From Hylemonella sp. (GTDB lineage: Bacteria; Pseudomonadota; Gammaproteobacteria; Burkholderiales; Burkholderiaceae_C): 64,000 bases of DNA. Position numbers and translations under genes: made by a program. Where the stretch lies: NCBI GenBank assembly GCA_030695415.1, contig JAUYQZ010000046.1, forward strand, positions 1 to 64,000, read 5' to 3'. Under the pieces are notes generated by a model. It ran no database searches and had not been told where the DNA came from. It saw only the letters and a program-made list of their open reading frames with translations. Of the stretch, positions 52,936-61,444 are shown in pieces (positions within the stretch are counted from its first letter, which is position 1; each line of letters opens with the position of its first letter).

Positions 52936-54111
52936 ATGACCAACGCCGTTATCGTTTCCACCGCACGTACCCCCCTAGCCAAGAGCTGGAAGGGCGCTTT
53001 CAACATGACCCACGGCGCCACCCTCGGTGGCCATGCCGTGCAGCACGCCATCCAGCGCGCCGGCATCGACGCCGGCGAAGTGGAGGACGTGCTCATGGGT
53101 TGTGCCACGCCCGAGGGCGCCACCGGTTCGAACATCGCGCGCCAGATCGCGCTGGCCGCCGGCTGCCCGGTCACCGTCTCCGGGGTCACCATCAACCGTT
53201 TCTGCTCCTCCGGCCTGCAGACCATCGCCATGGCCGCGCAACGCATCATCGCCGGCGAGGGTGACGTGTATGTCGCTGGCGGCGTGGAGAGCATCTCCTG
53301 CGTGCAGAACGAAGCCAACCGCCACATGATCACCGACCCGGCCCTGCTCAAGGCCAAGCCCGAGATCTACTGGAACATGCTGCAGACCGCCGAGCAGGTG
53401 GCCAAGCGCTACAACATCGGCCGTGACGTCATGGACGAGTACGGCGCGGCCAGCCAGCAGAAGGCCTGCGCGGCCCAGGCGGCCGGCCTGTTCAACGCCG
53501 AGATCGCGCCCATCACGGTCACCGCCGGTGTGGCCGACAAGACCCTGGGCCTGATCACCAAGAGGGTCACGATCAGCGCGGACGAAGGCCTGCGCGAAGG
53601 CACCACGAAAGAAGGCATCAGCGGCATCAAGCCGGCCATGCCCGGTGGTGTGATCTCGGCCGGCAATGCCAGCCAGTTCTCCGACGGCGCCGGCGCCTGC
53701 GTGCTGATGAGCGAAGAGCTCGCCAGCAAACGCGGCTTCCAGCCCCTGGGCCGTTTCCTGGGCTTTGCCGTGGCCGGTTGCGAGCCCGACGAGATGGGCA
53801 TCGGCCCTGTTTTCGCCGTGCCCAAGGTGCTCAAGCGCCTGGGCCTGAAGGTGTCGGACATCGACCTGTGGGAACTCAACGAAGCCTTCGCCGTGCAGGT
53901 GCTCTACTGCCGCGACAAGCTGGGCATCCCGGCCGATCGCCTCAACGTCAATGGCGGTGCCATCGCCGTGGGCCACCCTTATGGCGTCAGCGGCCAGCGC
54001 CTGACCGGCCACGCCCTGATCGAAGGCAAGCGCCGTGGTGCCAAGCGTGTGGTGGTCACCATGTGCATTGGGGGCGGCATGGGCGCAGCCGGAGTTTTCG
54101 AAGTCCTGTAA
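52936..54111 (+). CDS. Acetyl-CoA C-acyltransferase (thiolase)
   Basis: A 391-residue thiolase that cleaves 3-oxoacyl-CoA at the end of each beta-oxidation cycle. The nucleophilic Cys is in NRFCSSGLQ (about residue 91), the His in [14 protein letters not shown], and the second Cys in [11 protein letters not shown]. It pairs with the bifunctional enzyme just upstream to form a FadBA-like complex. AGGAG precedes the ATG. The gene ends 18 bases before the acyl-CoA dehydrogenase. Confidence 0.96.
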   Translation: MTNAVIVSTARTPLAKSWKGAFNMTHGATLGGHAVQHAIQRAGIDAGEVEDVLMGCATPEGATGSNIARQIALAAGCPVTVSGVTINRFCSSGLQTIAMAAQRIIAGEGDVYVAGGVESISCVQNEANRHMITDPALLKAKPEIYWNMLQTAEQVAKRYNIGRDVMDEYGAASQQKACAAQAAGLFNAEIAPITVTAGVADKTLGLITKRVTISADEGLREGTTKEGISGIKPAMPGGVISAGNASQFSDGAGACVLMSEELASKRGFQPLGRFLGFAVAGCEPDEMGIGPVFAVPKVLKRLGLKVSDIDLWELNEAFAVQVLYCRDKLGIPADRLNVNGGAIAVGHPYGVSGQRLTGHALIEGKRRGAKRVVVTMCIGGGMGAAGVFEVL

Positions 54112-54129
54112 AACACGACGCATCGCGCC

Positions 54130-56004
54130 ATGAGCTACCGGCAGACCCTCGACTTCCTGCTCTACCAGTGGCTCGCGGCCGATTCGCTGAATGAGCGCGC
54201 GCGTTTCGCTGACCACGGCCGCGAAACCTTCGACGCCGTGCTCGACACCTGTGAGCGCATCGCGCGCGAGAAATACGCGCCCTTCAACCGCACGGTGGAC
54301 ACCGAGGAGCCGCGTTTCGATGGCGAGCGGGTCATCCTGCCGCAGGCGACCCACGATGCCCAGAAGGCCTACGCAGCCTCCGGCATGCTGAGTGCCGCGC
54401 AGGACTATGAGTTCGGCGGCATGCAGCTGCCCTACACGGTGGAGGCGGCGGCCAACTCCTTCTTCGCCATGGCCTCAGTGAGCATCGGCTCTGGCCTGCT
54501 GACCGCGGGTAACGCCAACCTGCTGATGGCGCATGGCACGTCGCTGCAGAAAGAGGTCTTCGCCAGGAATGAGTTTGCAGGCCGCTTCTCGGGCACCATG
54601 TGCCTGAGCGAGCCGCAGGCGGGTTCGTCCCTGAGCGACATCGCCACCCGTGCCGTGCCAGACGGTGTGGACCATCAGAACGACCCCCTGGGCCCGCGTT
54701 ACCGCCTCAAGGGCAACAAGATGTGGATCTCGGCCGGCGAACACGAGCTGACCGAGAACATCATCCACCTGGTGCTGGCCAAGATTCCCGGGCCGGATGG
54801 CAAACTCATCCCCGGCACACGGGGCATCTCGCTTTTCATTGTGCCCAAGAAGCTCGTTGACACCGAGGGTCGGCTGACCGGTGAGCGCAATGACGTGGTG
54901 CTGGCTGGCCTGAATCACAAGTGCGGCTGGCGCGGAACGACCAACACTCTGCTGAACTTTGGCGAAGGCAAGTACCCCGTGCGGGGTGAGGGCGGCGGGG
55001 GACTGGATGGCTCCGGGTCCGGTGCGGTGGGCTATCTGGTCGGCCAGCCCGGCCAGGGTCTGCGCTGCATGTTCCACATGATGAACGAGGCACGCATCGG
55101 CATCGGCATGGCGGCCACCATGCTGGGCATGGCGGGTTACCAGGCCTCGCTGGACTATGCGAAGCATCGGCCGCAGGGCCGTCCGATACAGAAAAGCAGC
55201 GCGAGCGCTGCGGGCCCCGGTGGCAAGGACGCCGCGCAAGCCCAGATCCGCATCATCGAGCACGCCGACATCAAGCGCATGCTGCTGACCCAGAAGGCGT
55301 ATTGCGAGGGTTCGCTGGCCCTGCAGCTCTACTGCGCGCGGCTCATCGACGAGCAGCACACCGGCGACACCGAAGCCTCCGACGAGGCGCGCCTGCTGCT
55401 GGAGGTGCTGACCCCGATCGCCAAGAGCTGGCCCAGCGAGTGGTGCCTCGAGGCCAATTCCCTGGCCATCCAGATCCACGGCGGCTACGGCTACACCCGC
55501 GACTTCCCGGTGGAACAGTACTGGCGCGACAACCGCCTCAACATGATCCACGAGGGCACGCACGGCATCCAGGCCCTGGACCTGCTGGGCCGCAAGGTGC
55601 TGATGGAGGAGGGCCGCGGCCTGCAGCTGCTGGCCGGGCGCATGACGGCCACGATCCGGCGTGCCCAGGTCCAGACCGAGCTGGCGCCGTACGCAGCGCA
55701 GCTGGCCAAGGCCCTGCAGCAGGTGGGCGCGGCCACGAAAGCCGCCTGGTCCACCGGCCAGCCCGGCGAGGCCCTGGCCAACGCGGTGCCTTATTTGCAG
55801 GCCTTCGGCCACACGGTGCTGGCCTGGATCTGGCTCGAGGTGGCCTTGGTGGCCAAGCCGGACGGCCCGGACATGGCGCAGCGCGGCCGCCTGCTGGCCG
55901 CTCAATTTTTCTTCCGCTATGAATTGCCGAAAATCGGCGCCTGGCTTAATGTAGTGGAGACGCGCGACATGACCTGCGCGGATTTCCCCGAGGAGGCATT
56001 CTGA
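54130..56004 (+). CDS. Acyl-CoA dehydrogenase, long form with C-terminal extension
   Basis: A 624-residue flavoenzyme for the first oxidation of acyl-CoA. The core signatures MCLSEPQAGSSLSDI, MWISAGEHEL and QIHGGYGYTRDFPVEQYWRDNRLNMIHEGT (about residues 455-483) are present; the catalytic Glu lies in the last. A C-terminal domain of about 120 residues places it in the roughly 600-residue class. A Ser/Ala/Gly-rich insert lies near residue 357. Its last base overlaps the first base of the next small gene. Confidence 0.95.
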   Translation: MSYRQTLDFLLYQWLAADSLNERARFADHGRETFDAVLDTCERIAREKYAPFNRTVDTEEPRFDGERVILPQATHDAQKAYAASGMLSAAQDYEFGGMQLPYTVEAAANSFFAMASVSIGSGLLTAGNANLLMAHGTSLQKEVFARNEFAGRFSGTMCLSEPQAGSSLSDIATRAVPDGVDHQNDPLGPRYRLKGNKMWISAGEHELTENIIHLVLAKIPGPDGKLIPGTRGISLFIVPKKLVDTEGRLTGERNDVVLAGLNHKCGWRGTTNTLLNFGEGKYPVRGEGGGGLDGSGSGAVGYLVGQPGQGLRCMFHMMNEARIGIGMAATMLGMAGYQASLDYAKHRPQGRPIQKSSASAAGPGGKDAAQAQIRIIEHADIKRMLLTQKAYCEGSLALQLYCARLIDEQHTGDTEASDEARLLLEVLTPIAKSWPSEWCLEANSLAIQIHGGYGYTRDFPVEQYWRDNRLNMIHEGTHGIQALDLLGRKVLMEEGRGLQLLAGRMTATIRRAQVQTELAPYAAQLAKALQQVGAATKAAWSTGQPGEALANAVPYLQAFGHTVLAWIWLEVALVAKPDGPDMAQRGRLLAAQFFFRYELPKIGAWLNVVETRDMTCADFPEEAF

Positions 56005-56198
56005 TGGTGACTGAAACGAACAAGCTCCGCGTCGAGCGGTGGTCCTGGATCCTGATCTATGGCGGTCTCCTGGCGCTGGTGCTGGGCATGTTCCTGGAAC
56101 GGCAGGACCGCACGCTCGGTGACACGCTCCAGATCGGCGGCACCATCGTCGCGGGCAGCGGGGCCGTGCTGATCTGGGTCCGCTCCCGCATGAAGTAA
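56004..56198 (+). CDS. Small two-segment membrane protein, 64 residues
   Basis: I do not recognise a family. Two hydrophobic segments (about residues 14-29 and 43-58) are separated by a charged loop (ERQDRTLGDT), with a basic C-terminus (VRSRMK). It starts at the last base of the acyl-CoA dehydrogenase stop codon and precedes an SDR gene by 21 bases, so it is translationally coupled within the catabolic operon. It may anchor an enzyme or link the dehydrogenase to the membrane; this is inference. Confidence 0.72.
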   Translation: MVTETNKLRVERWSWILIYGGLLALVLGMFLERQDRTLGDTLQIGGTIVAGSGAVLIWVRSRMK

Positions 56199-56219
56199 CC
56201 GAGGCACAAAGGCAGACCC

Positions 56220-57011
56220 ATGACACGCACCATCCAGCAACTCTTCGACCTCAAGGGTAAGACTGCCCTCATCACCGGCGGCTCGCGCGGCCTGGGCCTG
56301 CAACTGGCGCATGCGCTGGGTGAAGCCGGAGCTCGCATCATGATCAGCGCCCGCAAGGCCGAGGAGCTGGAGGTGGCCGTGGCCGACCTGCAGGCCGCCG
56401 GCATCGACGCGCGCTGGATCGCCGCCGATTGCGCCAAGGAGGAGGACATCCTTCGACTGGCTGATGAAACCATGCAGCGCATGGGCGAGGTGGACATCCT
56501 GGTCAACAACGCTGGCGCGGCCTGGGGCGCCCCGGCCGAGGACCATCCGATCGCCGCCTGGGACAAGGTGATGAACCTGAACATCCGCGGTTATTTCATT
56601 TTGAGCCAGGTGATCGGCAAGAAGAGCATGATCCCGCGCAACTCAGGGAGGATCATCAATGTGGCGTCGATCGCCGGACTGGGCGGCAACCCGCCCGAGA
56701 TGACCACCATCGCCTACAACACCTCCAAGGGCGCGGTCATCAACTTCACGCGCGCCCTGGCCGCCGAGTGGGGCAAGTACAGCATCAATGTCAACGCCAT
56801 CTGCCCGGGGTTCTTCCCGAGCAAGATGACGGCCGGCACCCTGGAGGCCTGGGGCGAGGAGAACCTCAAGAAGCACGCTCCGCTGCAGCGACTGGGCGAT
56901 GACGAGGACCTCAAGGGCTTGTGCGTGCTGTATGCCTCTGACGCCGGGAAGCACATCACCGGGCAATGGCTGGCGGTCGATGGTGGTGTGAGTTGTGTCA
57001 CGGGGGGATGA
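56220..57011 (+). CDS. SDR family oxidoreductase
   Basis: A 263-residue classical short-chain dehydrogenase. The cofactor site is TGGSRGLG, followed by NNAGAAWG, the active-site Ser in NVASIAGLGG and YNTSK (Tyr-x3-Lys). The IAADCAKEEDI stretch after the second strand gives no firm cofactor preference. It resembles 3-oxoacyl reductases and gluconate 5-dehydrogenase. In this cluster it probably acts on a hydroxy- or oxo-acyl intermediate. The gene ends two bases before the thioesterase start. Confidence 0.92.
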   Translation: MTRTIQQLFDLKGKTALITGGSRGLGLQLAHALGEAGARIMISARKAEELEVAVADLQAAGIDARWIAADCAKEEDILRLADETMQRMGEVDILVNNAGAAWGAPAEDHPIAAWDKVMNLNIRGYFILSQVIGKKSMIPRNSGRIINVASIAGLGGNPPEMTTIAYNTSKGAVINFTRALAAEWGKYSINVNAICPGFFPSKMTAGTLEAWGEENLKKHAPLQRLGDDEDLKGLCVLYASDAGKHITGQWLAVDGGVSCVTGG

Positions 57012-57012
57012 G

Positions 57013-57447
57013 ATGAGCATCCCCTTTGGCGTGCGAATCCCCTTTGTCGAGCACCTGGGCTTCACCCTGGAGCGCTTCGAGGGCGGCCAGTCCGAACTGC
57101 ACTACGATCCCCAGCCCGAGCATCTGAACTCCTTTGACGTCACGCACGGCGGCGCCACCATGACGCTGATGGACGTGGCGATGGCCACCGCGGCGCGCAG
57201 CGTGCAGCCCGATATGGGCGTGGTGACCATCGAGATGAAGACCAGCTTCATGCAGGCCGCGCGCGGCAAGCTCACGGCCAAGGGCCGGCTCATCCACCGC
57301 ACCGCCACGCTGGCCTTCACCGAGGCCACCATTTACGACGCCGGGGGCAGGCCTTGTTCGCACGCCACCGGCACCTTCAAGTACGTCAGGCGCCTGCCGA
57401 CCGGCCCCCGGGACAGCCAGGCGCTGAACGTGATTTCCACCGACTGA
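57013..57447 (+). CDS. PaaI-type hotdog-fold thioesterase
   Basis: A 144-residue hotdog-fold protein with the signature LNSFDVTHGGATMTLMDVAM (about residues 32-51), including the HGG tight turn and the active-site Asp, and the strand VVTIEMKTSFMQAARGK. It would hydrolyse acyl-CoA or aryl-CoA dead-end intermediates. It sits tightly between the SDR and the reductase, in one transcript. The ATG at 57013 is preferred over an upstream start. Confidence 0.9.
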   Translation: MSIPFGVRIPFVEHLGFTLERFEGGQSELHYDPQPEHLNSFDVTHGGATMTLMDVAMATAARSVQPDMGVVTIEMKTSFMQAARGKLTAKGRLIHRTATLAFTEATIYDAGGRPCSHATGTFKYVRRLPTGPRDSQALNVISTD

Positions 57448-57465
57448 TCCACCCAGAGACACACC

Positions 57466-58482
57466 ATGCCCACGAACCGCCAGATCCTGCTCGACAACCG
57501 CCCGCAAGGCGAAGCCACTCCCGGCAATTTCAAGCTCGTCAGCACCGATACGCCTGCCCTGCAGGACGGCCAAGTGCTGGTGCGCCACCATTACCTCAGC
57601 CTGGATCCGTACATGCGCGGCCGCATGAACGAAGGCAAGAGCTACGCGCAGCCGCAGCCGCTGGGCGAGGTCATGATCGGCGGCACGGTGGGTGAGATCG
57701 TCGAAAGCCGCCACCCCAAGTTCGTCGCTGGCGACAAGGTGGTGGGCATGGGCGGCTGGCAGGAGTACAGCGTGGTCGACGCCAATCAGCTCGGCGCCGT
57801 GCGCAAGGTGGACACCACGCACGTGCCCCTGAGCCACTACCTGGGGGCCGTGGGCATGCCCGGCGTCACGGCCTGGTACGGCCTCGTGAAGATCATCGAA
57901 CCCAAGGCCGGCGAGACCATGGTGGTCAGCGCCGCCACCGGTGCCGTGGGCAGCGCCTATGGCGCTCTGGCCAAGGCACGCGGCTGCCGCGTCGTCGGTA
58001 TCGCTGGCGGCAAGGACAAGTGCGACTACGCAGTCAATGAGTTGGGCTTCGACGCCTGCATCGACTACAAGCAGCACAAGGATGCGGCTTCCCTGTCCAA
58101 GGCGCTCAAGGAAGCCTGCCCGAAGGGCATCGACGGCTATTTCGAGAACGTTGGCGGCATGGTGCTGGATGCTGTGCTGCTGCGCATGAACGCCTTCGGC
58201 CGCATCGCGGTCTGCGGCATGATCGCCGGCTACAATGGCCAGCCCATGCCGCTGGCTAACCCGGCCCTGATCCTGGTCAACCGCCTCAAAGTGCAGGGCT
58301 TCATCGTCAGCGAGCACATGGAGATCTGGCCCGAGGCGCTCAAGGAGCTTGGCACCCTGGTCGGAACGGGAAAACTGCGCCCGCGCGAGAGTGTCGCTCC
58401 CGACCTGGCAGCGGCCCCCGAGGCTTTCCTGGGCCTGCTCAAGGGCAAGAACTTCGGCAAGCAGCTCGTCAAGCTGATCTAG
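57466..58482 (+). CDS. NADP-dependent medium-chain oxidoreductase (2-alkenal reductase/CurA-like)
   Basis: A 338-residue zinc-free MDR protein. The N-terminal substrate domain has the family start NRQILLDNRPQGEATPGNF and the LDPYMRGRM motif. The NADPH site is SAATGAVGSAYGALAKARGCRVVG (about residues 152-175). Family members reduce the double bond of enones, curcumin or leukotriene derivatives. Its place beside enoyl-CoA metabolism suggests reduction of an unsaturated intermediate or of an aldehyde by-product. Confidence 0.93.
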   Translation: MPTNRQILLDNRPQGEATPGNFKLVSTDTPALQDGQVLVRHHYLSLDPYMRGRMNEGKSYAQPQPLGEVMIGGTVGEIVESRHPKFVAGDKVVGMGGWQEYSVVDANQLGAVRKVDTTHVPLSHYLGAVGMPGVTAWYGLVKIIEPKAGETMVVSAATGAVGSAYGALAKARGCRVVGIAGGKDKCDYAVNELGFDACIDYKQHKDAASLSKALKEACPKGIDGYFENVGGMVLDAVLLRMNAFGRIAVCGMIAGYNGQPMPLANPALILVNRLKVQGFIVSEHMEIWPEALKELGTLVGTGKLRPRESVAPDLAAAPEAFLGLLKGKNFGKQLVKLI

Positions 58483-58496
58483 GGCCTGCCCACACC

Positions 58497-59588
58497 ATGG
58501 ACCATGCTCCGCACCCGCAGCAAGACGATGGAGCAGGGCAGGCCGTCGCCAGGAGGGGCGAGGAGTTCCGCGACGACCAGCGTGCGCCGGGCAGCGGCAA
58601 TACCCAGGCCAGAAGCCTGCTGTCGGCCGAGGAACTGGCGCCACTCACCACGCTGTCGGATAGCCGCTCGATGCGGGCCGTCCTGCAGACGTTGCTGCTG
58701 GCTGCTTGCGGAATGGCACTGGCCCTGTCCACATGGCCAACGTCAGGGTGGTGGGCGGGCGGCCTGGCAGGCCTGGTACTGATCGGTGTGGCCCAGCACG
58801 GCCTCTTCATCCTGGCGCACGAAGCAGCCCATTACCGGCTGCTGTCGAACCGTACGCTCAATGATGGGCTGGGCCGCCTGATCGGCATGAGCGGGGGCGT
58901 CTCCATGTGCACCTACCGCGTCACGCACCGCCTGCACCACAACAACCTCTATGGCCCCGAAGACCCGGACACGGCCATCCACGGCGGTTATCCGCGTGGC
59001 AAGGGCTACCTGTGGAAGAAGCTGGGGCAGGACCTGATCGGCTGGAACGCCTGGAAAACCTACGCCTACTTCTTCGGCTCGCCGGCCATCAATGAAGACA
59101 CGAAGCGGCGCATCTCCCCCCTGGACGACACCTCGCCGCAGCTGCGCGCTGCGGCCCGGCGTGATCGCTGGGGTGTGGTGGCCTTCCATTTACTGGTGCC
59201 GGTGGCCGCCGCGCTGATGGGTGGCCTGGACGGCCTGCTGGCCTATCTGGCCCTGTGGACCCTGCCGCTGCTCACGACGCTGCAGCCCATCCTGCGCCTG
59301 CGTGCCATCTGCGAACACGGTGCGGTGAACGACCTCACATCGCCGCTGACCGCGGCGCGCACCAACCGGACCTGGGGCAGCGTGGCCAACTGGGTCGGGC
59401 GCTTTGTCCTGTTCCCGCACCACGTGAACTACCACCTGGAACACCATCTGTACCCGGCGGTACCGCACTACAACCTGCCGCGCCTGCACCGGCTCCTTGA
59501 AGAGAAGAACGCCTTGGGTGAGGCCGAGGTGCGCGATCTCGATGAGACCTGGTCCCAGATCTTTGCACCAAGGAAAGCTCGTGGCTGA
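58497..59588 (+). CDS. Membrane fatty acid desaturase family protein
   Basis: A 363-residue di-iron membrane enzyme. The three His boxes are HEAAH (about residue 105), HRLHHNN (about 143) and NYHLEHH (about 310). Hydrophobic segments surround them (positions about 58-100 and 230-265). It may desaturate or hydroxylate a lipid chain or a terpenoid/carotenoid-like substrate. The first 50 residues are low in complexity and disordered, so the true start may lie further in. The stop overlaps the next gene by eight bases. Confidence 0.9.
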   Translation: MDHAPHPQQDDGAGQAVARRGEEFRDDQRAPGSGNTQARSLLSAEELAPLTTLSDSRSMRAVLQTLLLAACGMALALSTWPTSGWWAGGLAGLVLIGVAQHGLFILAHEAAHYRLLSNRTLNDGLGRLIGMSGGVSMCTYRVTHRLHHNNLYGPEDPDTAIHGGYPRGKGYLWKKLGQDLIGWNAWKTYAYFFGSPAINEDTKRRISPLDDTSPQLRAAARRDRWGVVAFHLLVPVAAALMGGLDGLLAYLALWTLPLLTTLQPILRLRAICEHGAVNDLTSPLTAARTNRTWGSVANWVGRFVLFPHHVNYHLEHHLYPAVPHYNLPRLHRLLEEKNALGEAEVRDLDETWSQIFAPRKARG

Positions 59589-60534
59589 ATTGCTCCTGCA
59601 TCACTATCCGACTTCACCGTTCTCGGAGAAGATCCGTCTGATCCTGGGCTACAAGCAACTCGCATGGCGATCCGTGCTGGTGCCGCGGGTCATGCCCAAA
59701 CCCGATGTGGTGGCGTTGACCGGCGGCTACCGCAAGACGCCTTTTCTGCAAATCGGGTCACACATCTATTGCGATACGGCCCTGATCTGTGACGTGCTGG
59801 AACACCTCCAGCCTGAGCCCACGCTCTATCCCCCAGATCAAAAGGGCCTGGCGCGGATACTGGCGCAGTGGGCCGACGACAAGCTCTTCTGGGCCGCCAT
59901 GGCCTGGAACTTCAGCCCTGCAGGTGCGGCACAGATGTTCGGCGGCGGCGCTCCCGAGCAATGGGGCCCCGTGGCCAAGGCCTTTGGCGAGGACCGCGCC
60001 AGGATGCGTGTGGCCGTCCCGCGTAACGCACCCGCTGATGCAGCCGCTGCCTACAGGAGCTACTTGCGACGTCTGTCCGACATGCTGCAGACGCAGCCCT
60101 TCCTGTTGGGCGACACGCCCTGCGTTGCCGACTTTGCCTCCTACCATCCGCTGTGGTTCACGCGCACGCAGACCAGCGTGATGGCCGGCATCCTGAGCGC
60201 GACGCCCATCGTCCTGGCCTGGATGGACCGCATGGCGTCGATCGGGCACGGCCGGGCAGAAACGCTGTCCGCAGCCGATGCCATTGCCCTGTGCACAGCC
60301 TCGCCGGACGGGGGCGCCGTGCTGGGCAGCGAGCCTTTCCAGGACGAGCACGGAATCCCCCTGGGCAGCCGCGTCAGCATCGCCAGCGACAGCTTCGGGC
60401 CGGAACCCAGCACGGGCGAGCTGGTCGCGGCAACGCGCATGCACTACACGATCCGCCGAGTTGATGATCGTGCGGGCGTGGTCCACGTCCATTTCCCACG
60501 CATCGGCTATGTACTGAAAAAGGAAGAGACATGA
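59581..60534 (+). CDS. Glutathione S-transferase-like protein
   Basis: A 317-residue protein. The N-terminal thioredoxin-like domain (about 1-80) shows LHHYPTSPFSEKIRLILGYK and the GGYRKTPFLQIGSHIYCDT site, with the Ser-Pro start of a GST active site. A helical GST C-terminal domain follows (about 90-220). The last 95 residues form an extra, strand-rich tail not found in standard GSTs. The start is taken as GTG at 59581, overlapping the desaturase gene. The substrate is unknown. Confidence 0.87.
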   Translation: MAELLLHHYPTSPFSEKIRLILGYKQLAWRSVLVPRVMPKPDVVALTGGYRKTPFLQIGSHIYCDTALICDVLEHLQPEPTLYPPDQKGLARILAQWADDKLFWAAMAWNFSPAGAAQMFGGGAPEQWGPVAKAFGEDRARMRVAVPRNAPADAAAAYRSYLRRLSDMLQTQPFLLGDTPCVADFASYHPLWFTRTQTSVMAGILSATPIVLAWMDRMASIGHGRAETLSAADAIALCTASPDGGAVLGSEPFQDEHGIPLGSRVSIASDSFGPEPSTGELVAATRMHYTIRRVDDRAGVVHVHFPRIGYVLKKEET

Positions 60535-61442
60535 TCAAGGATTTCGCTGGCAAGACCGCCGTGCTGACCGGCGCCGGTTCCGGTTTCGGACTGGAGTGCG
60601 CGCGCATCGGGGCCCGCCTGGGCATGAAACTGGTGCTGGCCGATGTGCAGCAGGATGCGCTGGACCGTGCGGCCGCCGAGATGAAGGCCGCCGGCGCCGA
60701 CGTGCTGGCCCAGCAGGTCGACGTCTCGGATGTTGCCCAGATGGAGCATCTCGCGCGCCGCGTGGAGGAGCGCTTCGGCGCGCCGCACCTCGTCTTCAAT
60801 AACGCCGGCGTGGGCGCCGGCGGCCTGGTCTGGGAGAACACAGTGCAGGACTGGCAGTGGGTGCTGGGTGTCAACCTCTGGGGTGTGATCCATGGCGTGC
60901 GCCTGTTCACCCCCATGATGCTCGAAGCGGCACAGAAGGATCCCGACTATCGCGGCCACATCGTCAACACCGCGAGCATGGCCGGCCTGCTGAACCCGCC
61001 GAATATGGGCATCTACAACGTGAGCAAGCATGCGGTGGTTTCACTCAGCGAGACCCTCTACCAGGACCTGGCACTCGTGACGGACCAGGTGGGTGCTTCG
61101 GTGCTGTGTCCCTTCTTCGTGCCCACCGGCATCCATCAGAGCGAACGTAACCGGCCGCACCAACTGGCCGTGGCCCAGCCGACGCGCAGCCAGCTCATCG
61201 GCCAGGCGATGAGCGACAAGGCGGTGAGTTCTGGCAAGGTGACGGCCGCAGAAGTGGCCCAGAAGGTTTTTGACGCGGCGAGCGTCGGGCAGTTCTACAT
61301 CTACAGCCACCCCAAGGCCATCGCCTCGGTCCAGACACGTCTGGAAGACATCCTGCAGGCGCACAACCCCACCGACCCCTTCGCCCACAAGCCCGAGTTG
61401 GGCGAGGAGCTGCGCCGGGCGCTGCGTGCCGCCGCGGGCTGA
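60531..61442 (+). CDS. SDR family oxidoreductase
   Basis: A 303-residue short-chain dehydrogenase with cofactor loop TGAGSGFG, NNAGVGAGG, the catalytic Ser region NTASMAGLL and YNVSK. The Asp in VLADVQQDA after the second strand favours NAD(H) over NADP(H). The C-terminal 60 residues (ASVGQFYIYSHPKAIASVQTRLEDILQ, positions about 247-273) lengthen it beyond a minimal SDR. The ATGA overlap with the GST-like gene couples their translation; it is the last gene of the plus-strand cluster. Confidence 0.92.
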   Translation: MIKDFAGKTAVLTGAGSGFGLECARIGARLGMKLVLADVQQDALDRAAAEMKAAGADVLAQQVDVSDVAQMEHLARRVEERFGAPHLVFNNAGVGAGGLVWENTVQDWQWVLGVNLWGVIHGVRLFTPMMLEAAQKDPDYRGHIVNTASMAGLLNPPNMGIYNVSKHAVVSLSETLYQDLALVTDQVGASVLCPFFVPTGIHQSERNRPHQLAVAQPTRSQLIGQAMSDKAVSSGKVTAAEVAQKVFDAASVGQFYIYSHPKAIASVQTRLEDILQAHNPTDPFAHKPELGEELRRALRAAAG

Positions 61443-61444
61443 GC

